Source: Gordonia phthalatica (GTDB taxonomy: Bacteria; Actinomycetota; Actinomycetes; Mycobacteriales; Mycobacteriaceae). From it: a stretch of DNA of 64,000 nucleotides. The translations under genes were made by a program, and so were the position numbers. The stretch spans positions 3,720,001-3,784,000 of the forward strand of contig NZ_CP011853.1 in assembly GCF_001305675.1 (NCBI RefSeq), in the 5' to 3' direction. Every line of letters begins with the position of its first letter. Position 1 is the first letter of the stretch. The notes below the pieces were generated by a model. It saw only the letters and a list, made by a program, of their open reading frames with translations, did no database searches and was not told where the DNA came from. Of the stretch, positions 22,707 through 31,427 are shown in pieces.

Positions 22707-23824
22707 TGGACTTCTCCCTGCTGCGACGCGACCCCGACGTCGACGGCGCCGACCTCGCCGCGTCGGACGCCGCCGATCGGCTGATCCTCGACGAGGCCGC
22801 CTCACTCCTCGCCGAGAGCGCGCCGGGGACGGTGGCGGTGATCGACGACGCGTACGGCGCGCTCGCGACCGGCGCTGCCGCGTCGGGCGCCGTGGGCGTG
22901 CGCAGCCACCAGGACGTGATCACCGGGCAGCGGGCGCTGCAGCGGAACGCCGATCGGTTCGGCGTCTCCGTCGAGTCGCTCCCGTTCGACGCCGCCGCGG
23001 TCGCGGGCGCCCGCGTCGTCCTCCTTCGACTGCCGCGCAGCCTGGACCGGCTCGCCGAGGTGGCCGCACTGATCGCGGCGCACGCCGATCCCGAGGTCGT
23101 GGTGGTGGCCGGCGGTCGTATCAAGCACATGTCGGTGGCGATGAACGACGTCCTCGGCGAGGTCTTCGACCGCGTCGACGTCAGTCACGCCCGGCAGAAG
23201 TCACGCGTCCTGTTCGCGCGCCGACCGCGCGCCGATGTCGCGGCACAACAGCTCGCGGCGTGGCCGAAGACGCAGCGGCACGACGACGTCCAGCTCACGG
23301 TCTCCGCGAACGGCGGCGTCTTCGCAGGCACCCGGATCGATGTCGGCACCCGTTTCCTGTTGAGCGTGCTCGACGACGCGCTCCCCGACGCGACGACCGC
23401 CGTCGACCTCGCGTGCGGCAGTGGTGTCGTCGCCGCGCGGCTGGCGCTGTCACGCCCGGAGATCACGGTGCTCGCCACGGATCGGTCGGCCGCTGCCGCG
23501 ACGTCGGCCCGCGCGACCGCCGATGAGAACGGTGTCGCCGACCGCGTGACGGTCGTGCAGGCCGACGGCCTGGAGGCGGTCGACGACGCCTCACAGGAAC
23601 TGGTCGTGCTGAATCCGCCGTTCCACAGCGATGCCGCGCTCTCGACCGGGATCGCCCGCCACCTGTTCGCCGACGCCGCCCGCGCGCTGGCCCCAGGCGG
23701 CGAACTGTGGTGCGTGTGGAACTCGCACCTGCGCTACCGCCCGACGCTGGAGAAGGTCGTGGGACCGACCCGGCAGGTCGCGCGGAACGCGAAGTTCACG
23801 GTGACGGCATCCGTGCATCGATAA
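22706..23824 (+). CDS. RsmC/RlmG-like rRNA guanine-N2 methyltransferase
   Basis: Protein of 372 residues with the two-domain layout of RsmC/RlmG enzymes, which methylate G1207 of 16S or G1835 of 23S rRNA. The N-terminal half is a degenerate methyltransferase-like domain; the C-terminal half has the SAM-binding motif VDLACGSGVVAARLA (about 232-246) and the catalytic motif VLNPPFH (about 302-308). GTG 22706 is used because a -10 box lies 7 nt upstream. The rRNA target (16S or 23S) cannot be decided by eye. Confidence 0.78.
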   Translation: MDFSLLRRDPDVDGADLAASDAADRLILDEAASLLAESAPGTVAVIDDAYGALATGAAASGAVGVRSHQDVITGQRALQRNADRFGVSVESLPFDAAAVAGARVVLLRLPRSLDRLAEVAALIAAHADPEVVVVAGGRIKHMSVAMNDVLGEVFDRVDVSHARQKSRVLFARRPRADVAAQQLAAWPKTQRHDDVQLTVSANGGVFAGTRIDVGTRFLLSVLDDALPDATTAVDLACGSGVVAARLALSRPEITVLATDRSAAAATSARATADENGVADRVTVVQADGLEAVDDASQELVVLNPPFHSDAALSTGIARHLFADAARALAPGGELWCVWNSHLRYRPTLEKVVGPTRQVARNAKFTVTASVHR

Positions 23825-23872
23825 CCGGCCGGCTCAACCGTGTAGTTCGATTCCGGCTAGAGCCTCCAGGTG

Positions 23873-24035
23873 GGTCGAGTTCGACGCTGCGAGCTTGCGA
23901 GCAACGATCGAGTATCGAGACCTCCGGGCTGGCGGGCTGGGTCATGCACCATCGAAAACAACTGCGTGCCAGCGAAACTCACGGTGGTCTCGATACTCGT
24001 CGAGCGCTCGCAGGCTCGCGTCGGCGAACTCGACC
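23873..24035. repeat. MITE-like element with 50-bp inverted terminal repeats
   Basis: Arms at 23873-23922 and 23986-24035 are inverted copies, identical at roughly 40 of 50 positions by eye. Both begin GGTCGAG when read inward from the outer ends, and the inner ends read TATCGAGACC. They enclose a 63-bp centre with no ORF. The element fills most of the 229-bp gap between the convergent methyltransferase and KstR2-like genes. Related GC-rich repeats are common between genes of actinomycetes. I saw no clear target-site duplication. Confidence 0.7.
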
Positions 24036-24053
24036 ATCCTGAAAGCAGCGCCC

Positions 24054-24653
24054 TTACCGGGGCAGGATGCCGTCGAGGACGATCGACAGGTACTGGTCGG
24101 CGATCTGCTCGACGGTCATCGAGCCGCCGGGGCGGTACCAGCGGACGGCGACCCACACGGTATCGCGCATGAAGCGGTAGACGAGGTCGATGTCGAGGTC
24201 GGCACGGAAGTCGCCCTCGTCGACGCCGCGGCGGAGCTGCGACTCCCACAGGCGGCGGAACTCGACGTTGCGGTCGCCGATGTACTCGAACCGATCCTGA
24301 CCGAGGAGATGGCGCGACTCGTTCTGGTAGATCGCGACCGCGGTGTGGCGGGAGTCGATGGCCTCGAACGACGCGACCACCAGCTGGCGGAGAGTATCGG
24401 TCGCAGGGAGTCCGGCATCGACGATCTCGCGGTAGCGAGCGAACAGCGAGTCCAGAAAGTCGCGCAGCAACTCGTCGACCATGGACTCCTTGGAGTCGAA
24501 GTGGTGATAGAGGCTGCCGGACAGGATTCCCGCGGCATCGGCGATGTCGCGTACCGTTGTCGATCGCAGCCCGCGATCGGCGAACAACTCCCCCGCGATG
24601 CCGAGGAGCTCGTCCCGCCGACTCGGACCGCTCGTCGTCTTCGACGCCACCAT
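24054..24653 (-). CDS. kstR2: KstR2-like TetR repressor of sterol ring catabolism
   Basis: TetR regulator of 199 residues with the HTH at about 12-55 (RDELLGIAGELFADRGLRSTTVRDIADAAGILSGSLYHHFDSKE in segments). KstR2 represses the genes that degrade the last two sterol rings and is released by HIP-CoA. The assignment rests on context: it lies next to fadA6-ipdF-fadE30-fadD3, and its own promoter carries the 16-bp operator also found at fadE30/fadD3 and at the SDR/echA20 divergence. ATG 24653 follows GAGGGAGG. An aldehyde dehydrogenase gene separates it from fadA6. Confidence 0.85.
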   Translation of the reverse strand: MVASKTTSGPSRRDELLGIAGELFADRGLRSTTVRDIADAAGILSGSLYHHFDSKESMVDELLRDFLDSLFARYREIVDAGLPATDTLRQLVVASFEAIDSRHTAVAIYQNESRHLLGQDRFEYIGDRNVEFRRLWESQLRRGVDEGDFRADLDIDLVYRFMRDTVWVAVRWYRPGGSMTVEQIADQYLSIVLDGILPR

Positions 24654-24682
24654 GCCTCCCTCGATTGTTCCGCTCCCTTCAC

Positions 24683-24698
24683 CCTAGCAAACGCTTGG
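24683..24698. promoter_or_regulatory. KstR2-like operator, copy 2 (autoregulation)
   Basis: On the minus strand it reads CCAAGCGTTTGCTAGG, differing from copy 1 at two positions. It is 30 bp upstream of the kstR2 start, as expected for autoregulation. Confidence 0.75.
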
Positions 24699-24735
24699 TT
24701 GGTGAAACTGTCGGCGTCTGCTACTCGACGCAAAG

Positions 24736-24779
24736 ACGCCACCGCCGCGGACTCGTCTCCGAGTCCGCGGCGGTGGCGT
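24736..24779. terminator. Terminator after aldehyde dehydrogenase
   Basis: Perfect 20-bp stem (ACGCCACCGCCGCGGACTCG and complement) with a 4-nt loop, 15 nt past the stop of the aldehyde dehydrogenase and upstream of the kstR2 promoter. It insulates the two minus-strand genes. Confidence 0.85.
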
Positions 24780-24794
24780 TGATCAGGCGAGCGG

Positions 24795-26306
24795 TCAGCG
24801 CTTCTTCGCCGACTTCTTGACGGCACGACCGTTCATGAAGCGCCAGAACTTCATCTGCATGTCGGCCATCCGCCGATCACGCTTGGTGAACGGCGCGGTC
24901 ATGATCTCCGCGAACGAGATCGGCAGCTTGGACACCGTCACCGCGCGGGCATGGCTGAAGGTGTTGAAGCCGAACTCGCCGTGGTAGTTGCCCAGGCCGG
25001 ACCGGCCGACGCCGCCGAACGGCAGGCCCTGCGACAGCATGTGCAGGCCGAAGTCGTTGCCGGAGATGGACCCGCTGCGCGTGTTGTCCGCGACGGTCTT
25101 GAGGTTGTCGTTGTCGTCGCCAGCCCAGTAGAGGGTCAGCGGGTGGCCGCTGGAGTTGATCTTGTCGATCGCCTCCGACAACACGCGGTACGGGTACACG
25201 GTCAGGACCGGGCCGAAGACCTCGTCGTCCTCGATCTTCATGCCGGGGGTGACGCCGGTCAGCAGCGTCGGCGGGATCTTGCGCACAGCGTCGTTCGGGA
25301 GCTGCTCGCCGGCCGGCATCACCTGGCGCTTCTGTGCACCGAGTTCGACGGCGTCGTCGATCAGCCCGACGATCCGCTGGTAGTTCTTCTCGTTGATGGT
25401 CGACGTGTAGTCGTCGTTGTCGACGATGGTCGGGAAGTTCTTGGTCCAGCGGGCGATCACCTTCTCGGTGAACTCGCCGACCTTCTCCTCCGGAACGAAG
25501 ACGTAGTCGGGACACAGGCACACCTGGCCGCCGTTGATCATCCGGGCGTCGGCCAAGAAGTGCGCGGCCTTGGTGATGTCGGTGGTCTTGTCGACGATCG
25601 CCGGGTTCTTGCCGCCGAGTTCCAACGTCACCGGGACCAGGTTCTTCGCGGCTTCCTGCGCCACCGAGGAACCGACCTCGGGCGAGCCGGTGAAGAACAT
25701 GTGGTCGGCCTTCAGCTTGGCGAAGTCCGAGCCGCCGCCGTGCTTGCTGGTGATGACCGCGAGTTCCTCGATCGAGAAGTAGTCCGGGGCGACGCGCGCG
25801 ATCACATCGGTGGTCTTCGCGGTGATCGACGACGGACGCATCAGCACCCGGTTACCCGCGGCGAAGGCCGACGCGGCGGGCACGATCGTCAGCTGCAGCG
25901 GGAAGTTCCACGGCCCCATGATCGCGACGACACCCAGCGGATCGCGGCGCAGACGCTGTTTGAAGCCGAGGGCGCCCGCGATGCGCGCGACGTTGGTCTC
26001 CTTCATCCACTTCTCGGCACTGCGCCGCTGGTGCGCGATGTCGATCATGCAGCCGGCGACGTCGGCCGCGATCGAGAGGTCGGCGGGCCGGGTGCCGAAG
26101 TCTGCAGTCAGCGCAGCGGTGATCTCGTCGGCGTGATCGAGCAGCATCTGCCCCAGACGATTGATGCGATCGATGCGGGTGTGCGCGTCGGGGATGCCAT
26201 CACGCAGGAACGCCGCCTTCTGGATCTCGAGCAGCTCTTCCATCGTGTGCGACTCGGACGAGACCTTGTCTCCGGCACGCACCGCCACATCAGCAGGCTT
26301 GGTCAT
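24795..26306 (-). CDS. Aldehyde dehydrogenase (coniferyl-aldehyde-dehydrogenase-like)
   Basis: NAD(P)-dependent aldehyde dehydrogenase of 503 residues. The cofactor motif GPWNFPLQL is near residue 128, the catalytic Glu in LELGGKNP (about 230) and the catalytic Cys in GGQVCLCPDY (about 264). The sequence resembles the class-3-like branch annotated as coniferyl aldehyde dehydrogenase. ATG 26306 has GGAG 6 nt upstream; a GTG four codons earlier is possible. It is inserted between kstR2 and fadA6 with its own terminator, so it is an independent unit. A role in oxidising a sterol- or lipid-derived aldehyde is possible but unproven. Confidence 0.82.
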   Translation of the reverse strand: MTKPADVAVRAGDKVSSESHTMEELLEIQKAAFLRDGIPDAHTRIDRINRLGQMLLDHADEITAALTADFGTRPADLSIAADVAGCMIDIAHQRRSAEKWMKETNVARIAGALGFKQRLRRDPLGVVAIMGPWNFPLQLTIVPAASAFAAGNRVLMRPSSITAKTTDVIARVAPDYFSIEELAVITSKHGGGSDFAKLKADHMFFTGSPEVGSSVAQEAAKNLVPVTLELGGKNPAIVDKTTDITKAAHFLADARMINGGQVCLCPDYVFVPEEKVGEFTEKVIARWTKNFPTIVDNDDYTSTINEKNYQRIVGLIDDAVELGAQKRQVMPAGEQLPNDAVRKIPPTLLTGVTPGMKIEDDEVFGPVLTVYPYRVLSEAIDKINSSGHPLTLYWAGDDNDNLKTVADNTRSGSISGNDFGLHMLSQGLPFGGVGRSGLGNYHGEFGFNTFSHARAVTVSKLPISFAEIMTAPFTKRDRRMADMQMKFWRFMNGRAVKKSAKKR

Positions 26307-26553
26307 TCCACACTCCACTCACTTGTTTGAGACAAATTTGCCTTCTCATCCCAAGTGTAGCGGGAGCGTGGCGCCGATCACAGGGGGCACGGTCTCCTCA
26401 GTACAGAACTTGGTCGCCATCTCAATGGCGCCACCAACGGCGATACGGTCGGCGAGCCTTGCGAGATCCCCGCGATCGCGTTCTTGCCCGGTGACGACGC
26501 GAGGCCCGGGCCGACATGTCGTCGGCCCGGGCCCAGCGAAACCGCGGTGAGCG
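26307..26553. other. Intergenic region between fadA6 and aldehyde dehydrogenase
   Basis: 247 bp with no gene I can support. It holds the fadA6 terminator (26503-26533) and, close to the aldehyde dehydrogenase start, the near-palindrome TTGTTTGAGACAA (26325-26337), a possible operator. The middle could be decayed coding sequence, but I cannot match it to any family. Confidence 0.4.
26503..26533. terminator. Terminator of fadE30-ipdF-fadA6 operon
   Basis: Perfect 13-bp stem GGCCCGGGCCGAC/GTCGGCCCGGGCC with a 5-nt loop, 20 nt beyond the fadA6 stop. Confidence 0.8.
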
Positions 26554-27711
26554 TCAGCCCAGTCGCTCGATGATCGTCACGTTCGCGGTGCCGCCGCCCT
26601 CGCACATGGTCTGCAGACCGTAACGCCCGCCGGTGCGCTCCAGTTCGTTGAGCATGGTCGCGAACAGCTTGGCGCCGGTAGCGCCGAGCGGGTGACCGAG
26701 AGCGATGCCGCCGCCGTTCGGGTTCACGCGGGCCGGGTCGGCGCCGGTCTCCTTCAGCCACGCCAGCACGACGGGGGCGAAGGCCTCGTTGATCTCGACG
26801 ACGTCGATGTCGTCGATGCTCAGGCCGGTCTTCTCCAGCGCCCACTTGGTGGCCGGGATCGGCGCCGAGAGCATCATCACCGGGTCGTCGCCGCGCACGG
26901 TCATGTGGTGGATGCGGGCGCGCGGCGTCAGGCCGTACTCCTTCAGCGCCTTCTCGGAGACGACGAGGGTGGCGGATGCGCCGTCGCAGATCTGCGAAGC
27001 GACGCCCGCGGTCAGGTCGGATCCTTCAGCGAGGACCTTGAGGGAGGCCATCTTCTCCAGGGAGGTGTCACGCGGGCACTCGTCCACGACGCAGTCTCCG
27101 AGCGGCACGTACTCGTTGTCGAAGTGACCGGCGGCGATCGCGGCCTTGGCACGCTGGTGGCTCTGGAGGGAGAACTCCTCCATGTCCAGGCGGCTGATGT
27201 TCCACTTCTTGGCGATCATGTCGGCGCCGACGAACTGGCTGACCTCGGCGTCGCCGAACCGCTCCTGCCAGCCCTTGGACTCGGCGAACGGGGTGGTGAA
27301 GCCGAGCTCCTGGCCGGCGATCATGGCCTGGCTGATGGGAACGGCGCTCATGTTCTGGACGCCGCCGGCAAGCACGACGTCCTGGGTTCCGCTCATGACA
27401 CCCTGCGCTGCGAAGTGGATGGCCTGCTGGCTGGAGCCGCACTGGCGGTCGACGGTGGTGCCGGGGACGCCGAGCGGCATGTCTGCGGCGAGCCACGCGG
27501 TGCGGGCGATGTTGCCCGCTTGCGGTCCGACGGTGTCGACGCAGCCGAAGACGACGTCGTCGACCACGGCGGGATCGATGCCGGTGCGTTCGACGATCGC
27601 CTTCATCACGTGGGCGGCGAGGTCGGCGGAGTGGACGCCGGCGAGCGAGCCGCCGCGCTTGCCGACGGGCGTGCGGACGGCGTCGACGATGTAGGCCTGG
27701 GGTGTGGTCAT
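26554..27711 (-). CDS. fadA6: FadA6-like thiolase
   Basis: Thiolase of 385 residues. FadA6 (Rv3556c) cleaves the open-chain product of ring degradation (MOODA-CoA or a derivative). The nucleophile is in DRQCGSSQQ (about residue 90), the His in GGGIALGHPLGATG and the second Cys in TMCEGGG. ATG 27711 gives the family N-terminus MTTPQAYIVDAVRTPVGK. It is the last gene of fadE30-ipdF-fadA6, 41 nt after ipdF, preserving the M. tuberculosis order. Confidence 0.86.
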   Translation of the reverse strand: MTTPQAYIVDAVRTPVGKRGGSLAGVHSADLAAHVMKAIVERTGIDPAVVDDVVFGCVDTVGPQAGNIARTAWLAADMPLGVPGTTVDRQCGSSQQAIHFAAQGVMSGTQDVVLAGGVQNMSAVPISQAMIAGQELGFTTPFAESKGWQERFGDAEVSQFVGADMIAKKWNISRLDMEEFSLQSHQRAKAAIAAGHFDNEYVPLGDCVVDECPRDTSLEKMASLKVLAEGSDLTAGVASQICDGASATLVVSEKALKEYGLTPRARIHHMTVRGDDPVMMLSAPIPATKWALEKTGLSIDDIDVVEINEAFAPVVLAWLKETGADPARVNPNGGGIALGHPLGATGAKLFATMLNELERTGGRYGLQTMCEGGGTANVTIIERLG

Positions 27712-27752
27712 GGGAGGTTCTCCTTGGGAGGGGTGGGGCCTGGCTGCGAGCG

Positions 27753-28559
27753 TCAGGCTCGCTGGCTGGAGACGGCGACGACCTCGCCGGTCATGTAGGT
27801 GCTGTAGTCGCTGGCGAGCATGGCGATCACCGAGGCGATCTCCCACACCTCGGCCGCGCGGCCGTAGGCCTCGCGGGAGGCGAGCTCGTCGAGCAGCTCG
27901 TCGGTGGTGACCTTCGCCAGGAACGGATGCTTGGCGATGGACGGCGAGACGGCGTTGATGCGGACGCCGTAGTCGGCGGCCTCGACGGCCGAGCAGCGGG
28001 TCAGCGCCATGACGCCGGCCTTGGCGGCGGCGTAATGCGCCTGGCCGCGCTGGGCACGCCAGCCGAGGACCGACGCGTTGTTCACGATGGAACCGCCGTG
28101 GCCCGCGTCGCGGAAGTAGCGCAGGGCGGCGCGGGTGGCGCGGAAGGTGCTGTTCAGCGTGATGTCGAGGACGCGGTCCCACTGCTCGTCGGTCATGTCG
28201 GCGACGGGGGTCTCGCCGCCGAGGCCCGCGTTGTTGACCAGTACGTCGATGCGGCCGAGCTGCTCGGCGGCGTTCGTGATGAGGGCGTCGACCTGCTCGG
28301 TACTGGAGACGTCACAGACGAACGAGGTCACCTGGCGGTCGGGGAACTCCGCGGTCAGCTTCTCGACGGTCTCGCCGAGGCGGCGCTCATGGAAGTCGGA
28401 GACCAGCACGTCGCCGCCCTCCATGAGGACGCGACGGGCGGTCGAGAAGCCGATGCCGGTGCCTGCGGCGGCGGTGACGACGACCTTCTTGCCCGCGAGG
28501 AGGTCGTGACCGGGCGTCTCTTCGGGAGGAGTCGCGAGGGGGGAAACGGGTCGGGTCAT
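27753..28559 (-). CDS. ipdF: IpdF-like hydroxy-indane-propionyl-CoA dehydrogenase
   Basis: SDR of 268 residues. The cofactor motif TAAAGTGIG replaces the common TGxxxGIG (about residues 29-37); NNAGLGG, NNASVLG and YAAAK are present. IpdF (Rv3559c) oxidises the 5-hydroxy group of the indane propionyl-CoA intermediate. ATG 28559 overlaps the fadE30 stop by ATGA. Its place between fadE30 and fadA6 supports the assignment more than sequence alone. Confidence 0.82.
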   Translation of the reverse strand: MTRPVSPLATPPEETPGHDLLAGKKVVVTAAAGTGIGFSTARRVLMEGGDVLVSDFHERRLGETVEKLTAEFPDRQVTSFVCDVSSTEQVDALITNAAEQLGRIDVLVNNAGLGGETPVADMTDEQWDRVLDITLNSTFRATRAALRYFRDAGHGGSIVNNASVLGWRAQRGQAHYAAAKAGVMALTRCSAVEAADYGVRINAVSPSIAKHPFLAKVTTDELLDELASREAYGRAAEVWEIASVIAMLASDYSTYMTGEVVAVSSQRA

Positions 28560-29821
28560 GCTGGTCGTGCCTCTCGGGGAAGGCCGAGCACACGCTCGGC
28601 GATGATGTTGCGCTGCACTTCGTTCGAGCCGCCGTAAATGGTGTCGGCGCGGGTGAAGAGCAGAAGTCGTTGCCACTCGTCGAGTTCGACGTTCTCCGGA
28701 TCGGAGAGGTCGTTGGCACGACCTTCCGTGGTGGCGGGCGGGCCGATGAGCGACGGCGCTCCGACGACGGCGACGGCGAGTTCGCCGAGGTCGCGGTGCC
28801 AATTGGCCCACAGCAGCTTGGTGACCGACGCGGCGCCGGCCTCGGAGACGATGTCGCCGGCGAGCGTCCGGCGGGCGTTGGCCTCCATGACCGTGAGTCC
28901 GACCTTGGCGCGGCGCAGGCGGGCGGCGATCTCCGGGTCGTCGACGGCGCCGTTGCTGTGGGCGATGGCGATGAGGTCGTCGAGCTCGCGGCGGAAGCCG
29001 ACCTGCTGGCCGAGGGTGGAGACGCCGCGCTCGAACTGCAGCAGTCCCATCGCGACCTTCCAGCCGTCGCCCGGTGCGCCGACGATCAGGTCCGCGTCGG
29101 TGCGGGCGTCGTCGAAGAAGACCTCGTTGAACTCGGAGGTGCCGGTGATCTGCTGGATCGGGCGGATGGTGACGCCGGGCTGGTCGAGCGGGACCAGCAG
29201 GAAGCTCAGGCCCTTGTGCCGGGTGGAGCCCTTCTCGGTGCGGGTGATGACGAAGGCCCACTGCGACAGGTGCGCGAGGGACGTCCAGATCTTCTGGCCG
29301 TTGATGACCCACTGGCCGTCGTCGAGGACGCCGGAGGTCGAGACGCCGGCGAGGTCGCTGCCCGCGCCCGGCTCGGAGTAGCCCTGCGCCCAGAGCTCGG
29401 TGACGTTCACGATGTGCGGCAGGAAGCGTTTCTGCTGCTCAGGCGTGCCGTACTCGATGAGCGTGGGACCGAGGAGCTCCTCACCGAGGTGATTCACCCG
29501 CGCGGGCGCGTTGGCCCGCGCATACTCCTGGTGGAAGATGATCCGCTGCTCGATGGTCGCACCGCGACCGCCGTGCTCGGTCGGCCAACCGAGGCAGGTC
29601 CAGCCCGACGCCGCGAGGTGTCGGTCCCATTCCAGTCGCTCGGCGAAGAACTCGTGTTCGCTGCCGGGACCGCCGCGCCCGCGGAGCTCGGCGAAGTCGC
29701 CGACAAGGTTCTCCTCGAGCCAGGTGCGCACTGCTTCGGCGAAGACGGTCGCCGCGTTCGGCGTCGCCTCTGCCCATTCGCCCAGATCGACGGTGCGATC
29801 GGCGAGATTGATCGTCGTCAT
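28556..29821 (-). CDS. fadE30: FadE30-like acyl-CoA dehydrogenase
   Basis: FAD-dependent acyl-CoA dehydrogenase of 421 residues. The flavin motif WAQGYSEPGAGSDLAG is near residue 145, followed by INGQKIWTS; the C-terminal signature YGGSNEVQRNIIAERVLGLP is present. FadE30 (Rv3560c) dehydrogenates the propionyl side chain of HIP-CoA-type intermediates. The TAAGCT box at 29829-29834 lies 7 nt before ATG 29821, implying a leaderless mRNA. It is divergent from fadD3 across the KstR2-like operator and leads the operon with ipdF and fadA6. Confidence 0.88.
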   Translation of the reverse strand: MTTINLADRTVDLGEWAEATPNAATVFAEAVRTWLEENLVGDFAELRGRGGPGSEHEFFAERLEWDRHLAASGWTCLGWPTEHGGRGATIEQRIIFHQEYARANAPARVNHLGEELLGPTLIEYGTPEQQKRFLPHIVNVTELWAQGYSEPGAGSDLAGVSTSGVLDDGQWVINGQKIWTSLAHLSQWAFVITRTEKGSTRHKGLSFLLVPLDQPGVTIRPIQQITGTSEFNEVFFDDARTDADLIVGAPGDGWKVAMGLLQFERGVSTLGQQVGFRRELDDLIAIAHSNGAVDDPEIAARLRRAKVGLTVMEANARRTLAGDIVSEAGAASVTKLLWANWHRDLGELAVAVVGAPSLIGPPATTEGRANDLSDPENVELDEWQRLLLFTRADTIYGGSNEVQRNIIAERVLGLPREARPA

Positions 29822-29828
29822 GACCGCT

Positions 29829-29834
29829 AGCTTA
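29829..29834 (-). promoter_or_regulatory. -10 box for leaderless fadE30 operon
   Basis: TAAGCT on the minus strand, 7 nt before ATG 29821; the KstR2-like operator starts 6 bp upstream. Confidence 0.5.
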
Positions 29835-29839
29835 ACCTA

Positions 29840-29855
29840 CCAAGCATTTGCTAGG
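29840..29855. promoter_or_regulatory. KstR2-like operator, copy 3 (fadE30 / fadD3)
   Basis: CCAAGCATTTGCTAGG in the 42-bp divergent region. It overlaps the fadD3 -10 (TAGGTT, 29852-29857) and abuts that of fadE30, so one bound repressor would block both. Confidence 0.78.
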
Positions 29856-29863
29856 TTTTGGTT

Positions 29864-31408
29864 ATGTTCCCGAACGTGCTGACCACCCCTGCTGCCCTGC
29901 ATCGCGCCGAGAAAGAATGGCCCGACGGTGTCGCTGTCGTCGACGACCAGTGGGGACACCGCGTCAGTCTCACCTGGCCCGAACTCGCCGACCAGGTACG
30001 ACGATTCGCCGCCGGCCTCATCTCGCTCGGCGTGCAGCACGGCGACCGCGTCGCCGTCTGGGCGCCCAACAGCTTCCACTGGCCGGTCGCCGCACTCGGC
30101 GTCCAGTACGCCGGTGCCGTTCTGATCCCGCTCAACACCCGCTACACGGTGAGCGAGGCGTCCGACATCGTCGACCGCGCCGGCGCTCGGGTGGTCGTGG
30201 TGTCGGGCGCGTTCGCCGGAATCAACCGTCTCGCCGAGGTTCTCGGATCGTCGATCCCGCAGGGGCGCACCGTCGTCTCCGTCCCGCTCGACGACGCCGC
30301 CGAGGCCGACGGCGTCCTCACCTGGGACGCACTGATGGCGACTGCCACCGACGAACTGATCGCTCAGGCGCGCGAGCGCGCCGACGCCGTCGCCGAGGAC
30401 GACCTCTCCGACATCCTGTTCACCTCGGGCACCACCGGCGCACCGAAGGGTGTGATGGCCGAGCACCGGCAGACCATTCACGGTTCGCACGCGTGGGGCG
30501 CCAACGGACGGCTGTCTGGGACCGACCGCTACCTGATGGTGAACCCGTACTTCCACACCTTCGGCTACAAGGCCGGCATCCTGCCGTGCCTGCTGTTCGG
30601 CACCGCCATGGTTCCGCTCGCCGTCTACTCGCCGTCGGTGTCGATGGAGGTGGTGGCGAAGGAGCGGATCACCGTCTTCCCCGGCGCCCCGACCATCTTC
30701 CAGACCATCCTCGACGACCCGAAGCGCACCGAGCACGACCTCTCGAGCCTCCGCCTGATCGTCACCGGCGCGACCATCGTGCCGGTCGTGCTGATCGAGC
30801 GCCTGCAGTCCGACCTCGGCGTCGAGACCGTCGTCACCGCCTATGGACAGACCGAGACCAGCGGTTTCATCACCACGTGCCGGCCCGACGACGACGCCGT
30901 CACCGTCGCCACCACGTGCGGTCGTGCGTTCGACGGCATGGAGGTGAAACTGTCGGAGCAGGGCGAGGTCCTCACCCGCGGTCTGATGGTGATGCGCGGC
31001 TACCTCGACAATCCCCGCGCCACCGCCGAGACCATCGACGCCGACGGGTGGCTGCACACAGGCGACATCGGCACCCTCGATGAACGCGGCAACCTCACCA
31101 TCACCGACCGTCTGAAGGACATGTACATCTGCGGCGGTTTCAACGTCTACCCCGCCGAGGTGGAGCAGTTGCTGTCGCGCTTCCCCGACGTCACCGAGGC
31201 CGCCGTCATCGGCATCCCCGACGATCGGCTCGGCGAGGTCGGCAAGGCCTTCGTCACCGTGAAGCCGGGCGCCGACGTCTCCCCCGACGCCGTCATCGCG
31301 TTCGCGAAGGAGCACCTCGCGAACTTCAAGGTCCCGCGCGTCGTCGAGATCATCGACGCCCTCCCCCGCAACGCCTCCGGAAAGATCCTGAAGCGCGAGA
31401 TGCGCTGA
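29864..31408 (+). CDS. fadD3: FadD3-like HIP-CoA ligase
   Basis: Acyl-CoA ligase of 514 residues. FadD3 (Rv3561) activates HIP, the two-ring sterol remnant, with CoA and so commits it to ring C/D degradation. Motifs are FTSGTTGAPKG (about 180-190), YGQTETSG, GWLHTGDIG and DRLKDMYICGGFNVYPAEVEQ, with the catalytic Lys in NASGKILKREM near the end. Many blocks match my memory of Rv3561. ATG 29864 lies 6 nt after TAGGTT, so the mRNA is probably leaderless; an in-frame TTG two codons upstream overlaps that box and is unlikely. Confidence 0.88.
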   Translation: MFPNVLTTPAALHRAEKEWPDGVAVVDDQWGHRVSLTWPELADQVRRFAAGLISLGVQHGDRVAVWAPNSFHWPVAALGVQYAGAVLIPLNTRYTVSEASDIVDRAGARVVVVSGAFAGINRLAEVLGSSIPQGRTVVSVPLDDAAEADGVLTWDALMATATDELIAQARERADAVAEDDLSDILFTSGTTGAPKGVMAEHRQTIHGSHAWGANGRLSGTDRYLMVNPYFHTFGYKAGILPCLLFGTAMVPLAVYSPSVSMEVVAKERITVFPGAPTIFQTILDDPKRTEHDLSSLRLIVTGATIVPVVLIERLQSDLGVETVVTAYGQTETSGFITTCRPDDDAVTVATTCGRAFDGMEVKLSEQGEVLTRGLMVMRGYLDNPRATAETIDADGWLHTGDIGTLDERGNLTITDRLKDMYICGGFNVYPAEVEQLLSRFPDVTEAAVIGIPDDRLGEVGKAFVTVKPGADVSPDAVIAFAKEHLANFKVPRVVEIIDALPRNASGKILKREMR

Positions 31409-31427
31409 GTCTCCGACCGATACAGAA

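Noticed and set aside
26345..26500. Remnant of a coding gene between fadA6 and the aldehyde dehydrogenase
   Set aside because: Minus-strand translation gives readable but unfamiliar sequence with no start, ribosome-binding site or family match.
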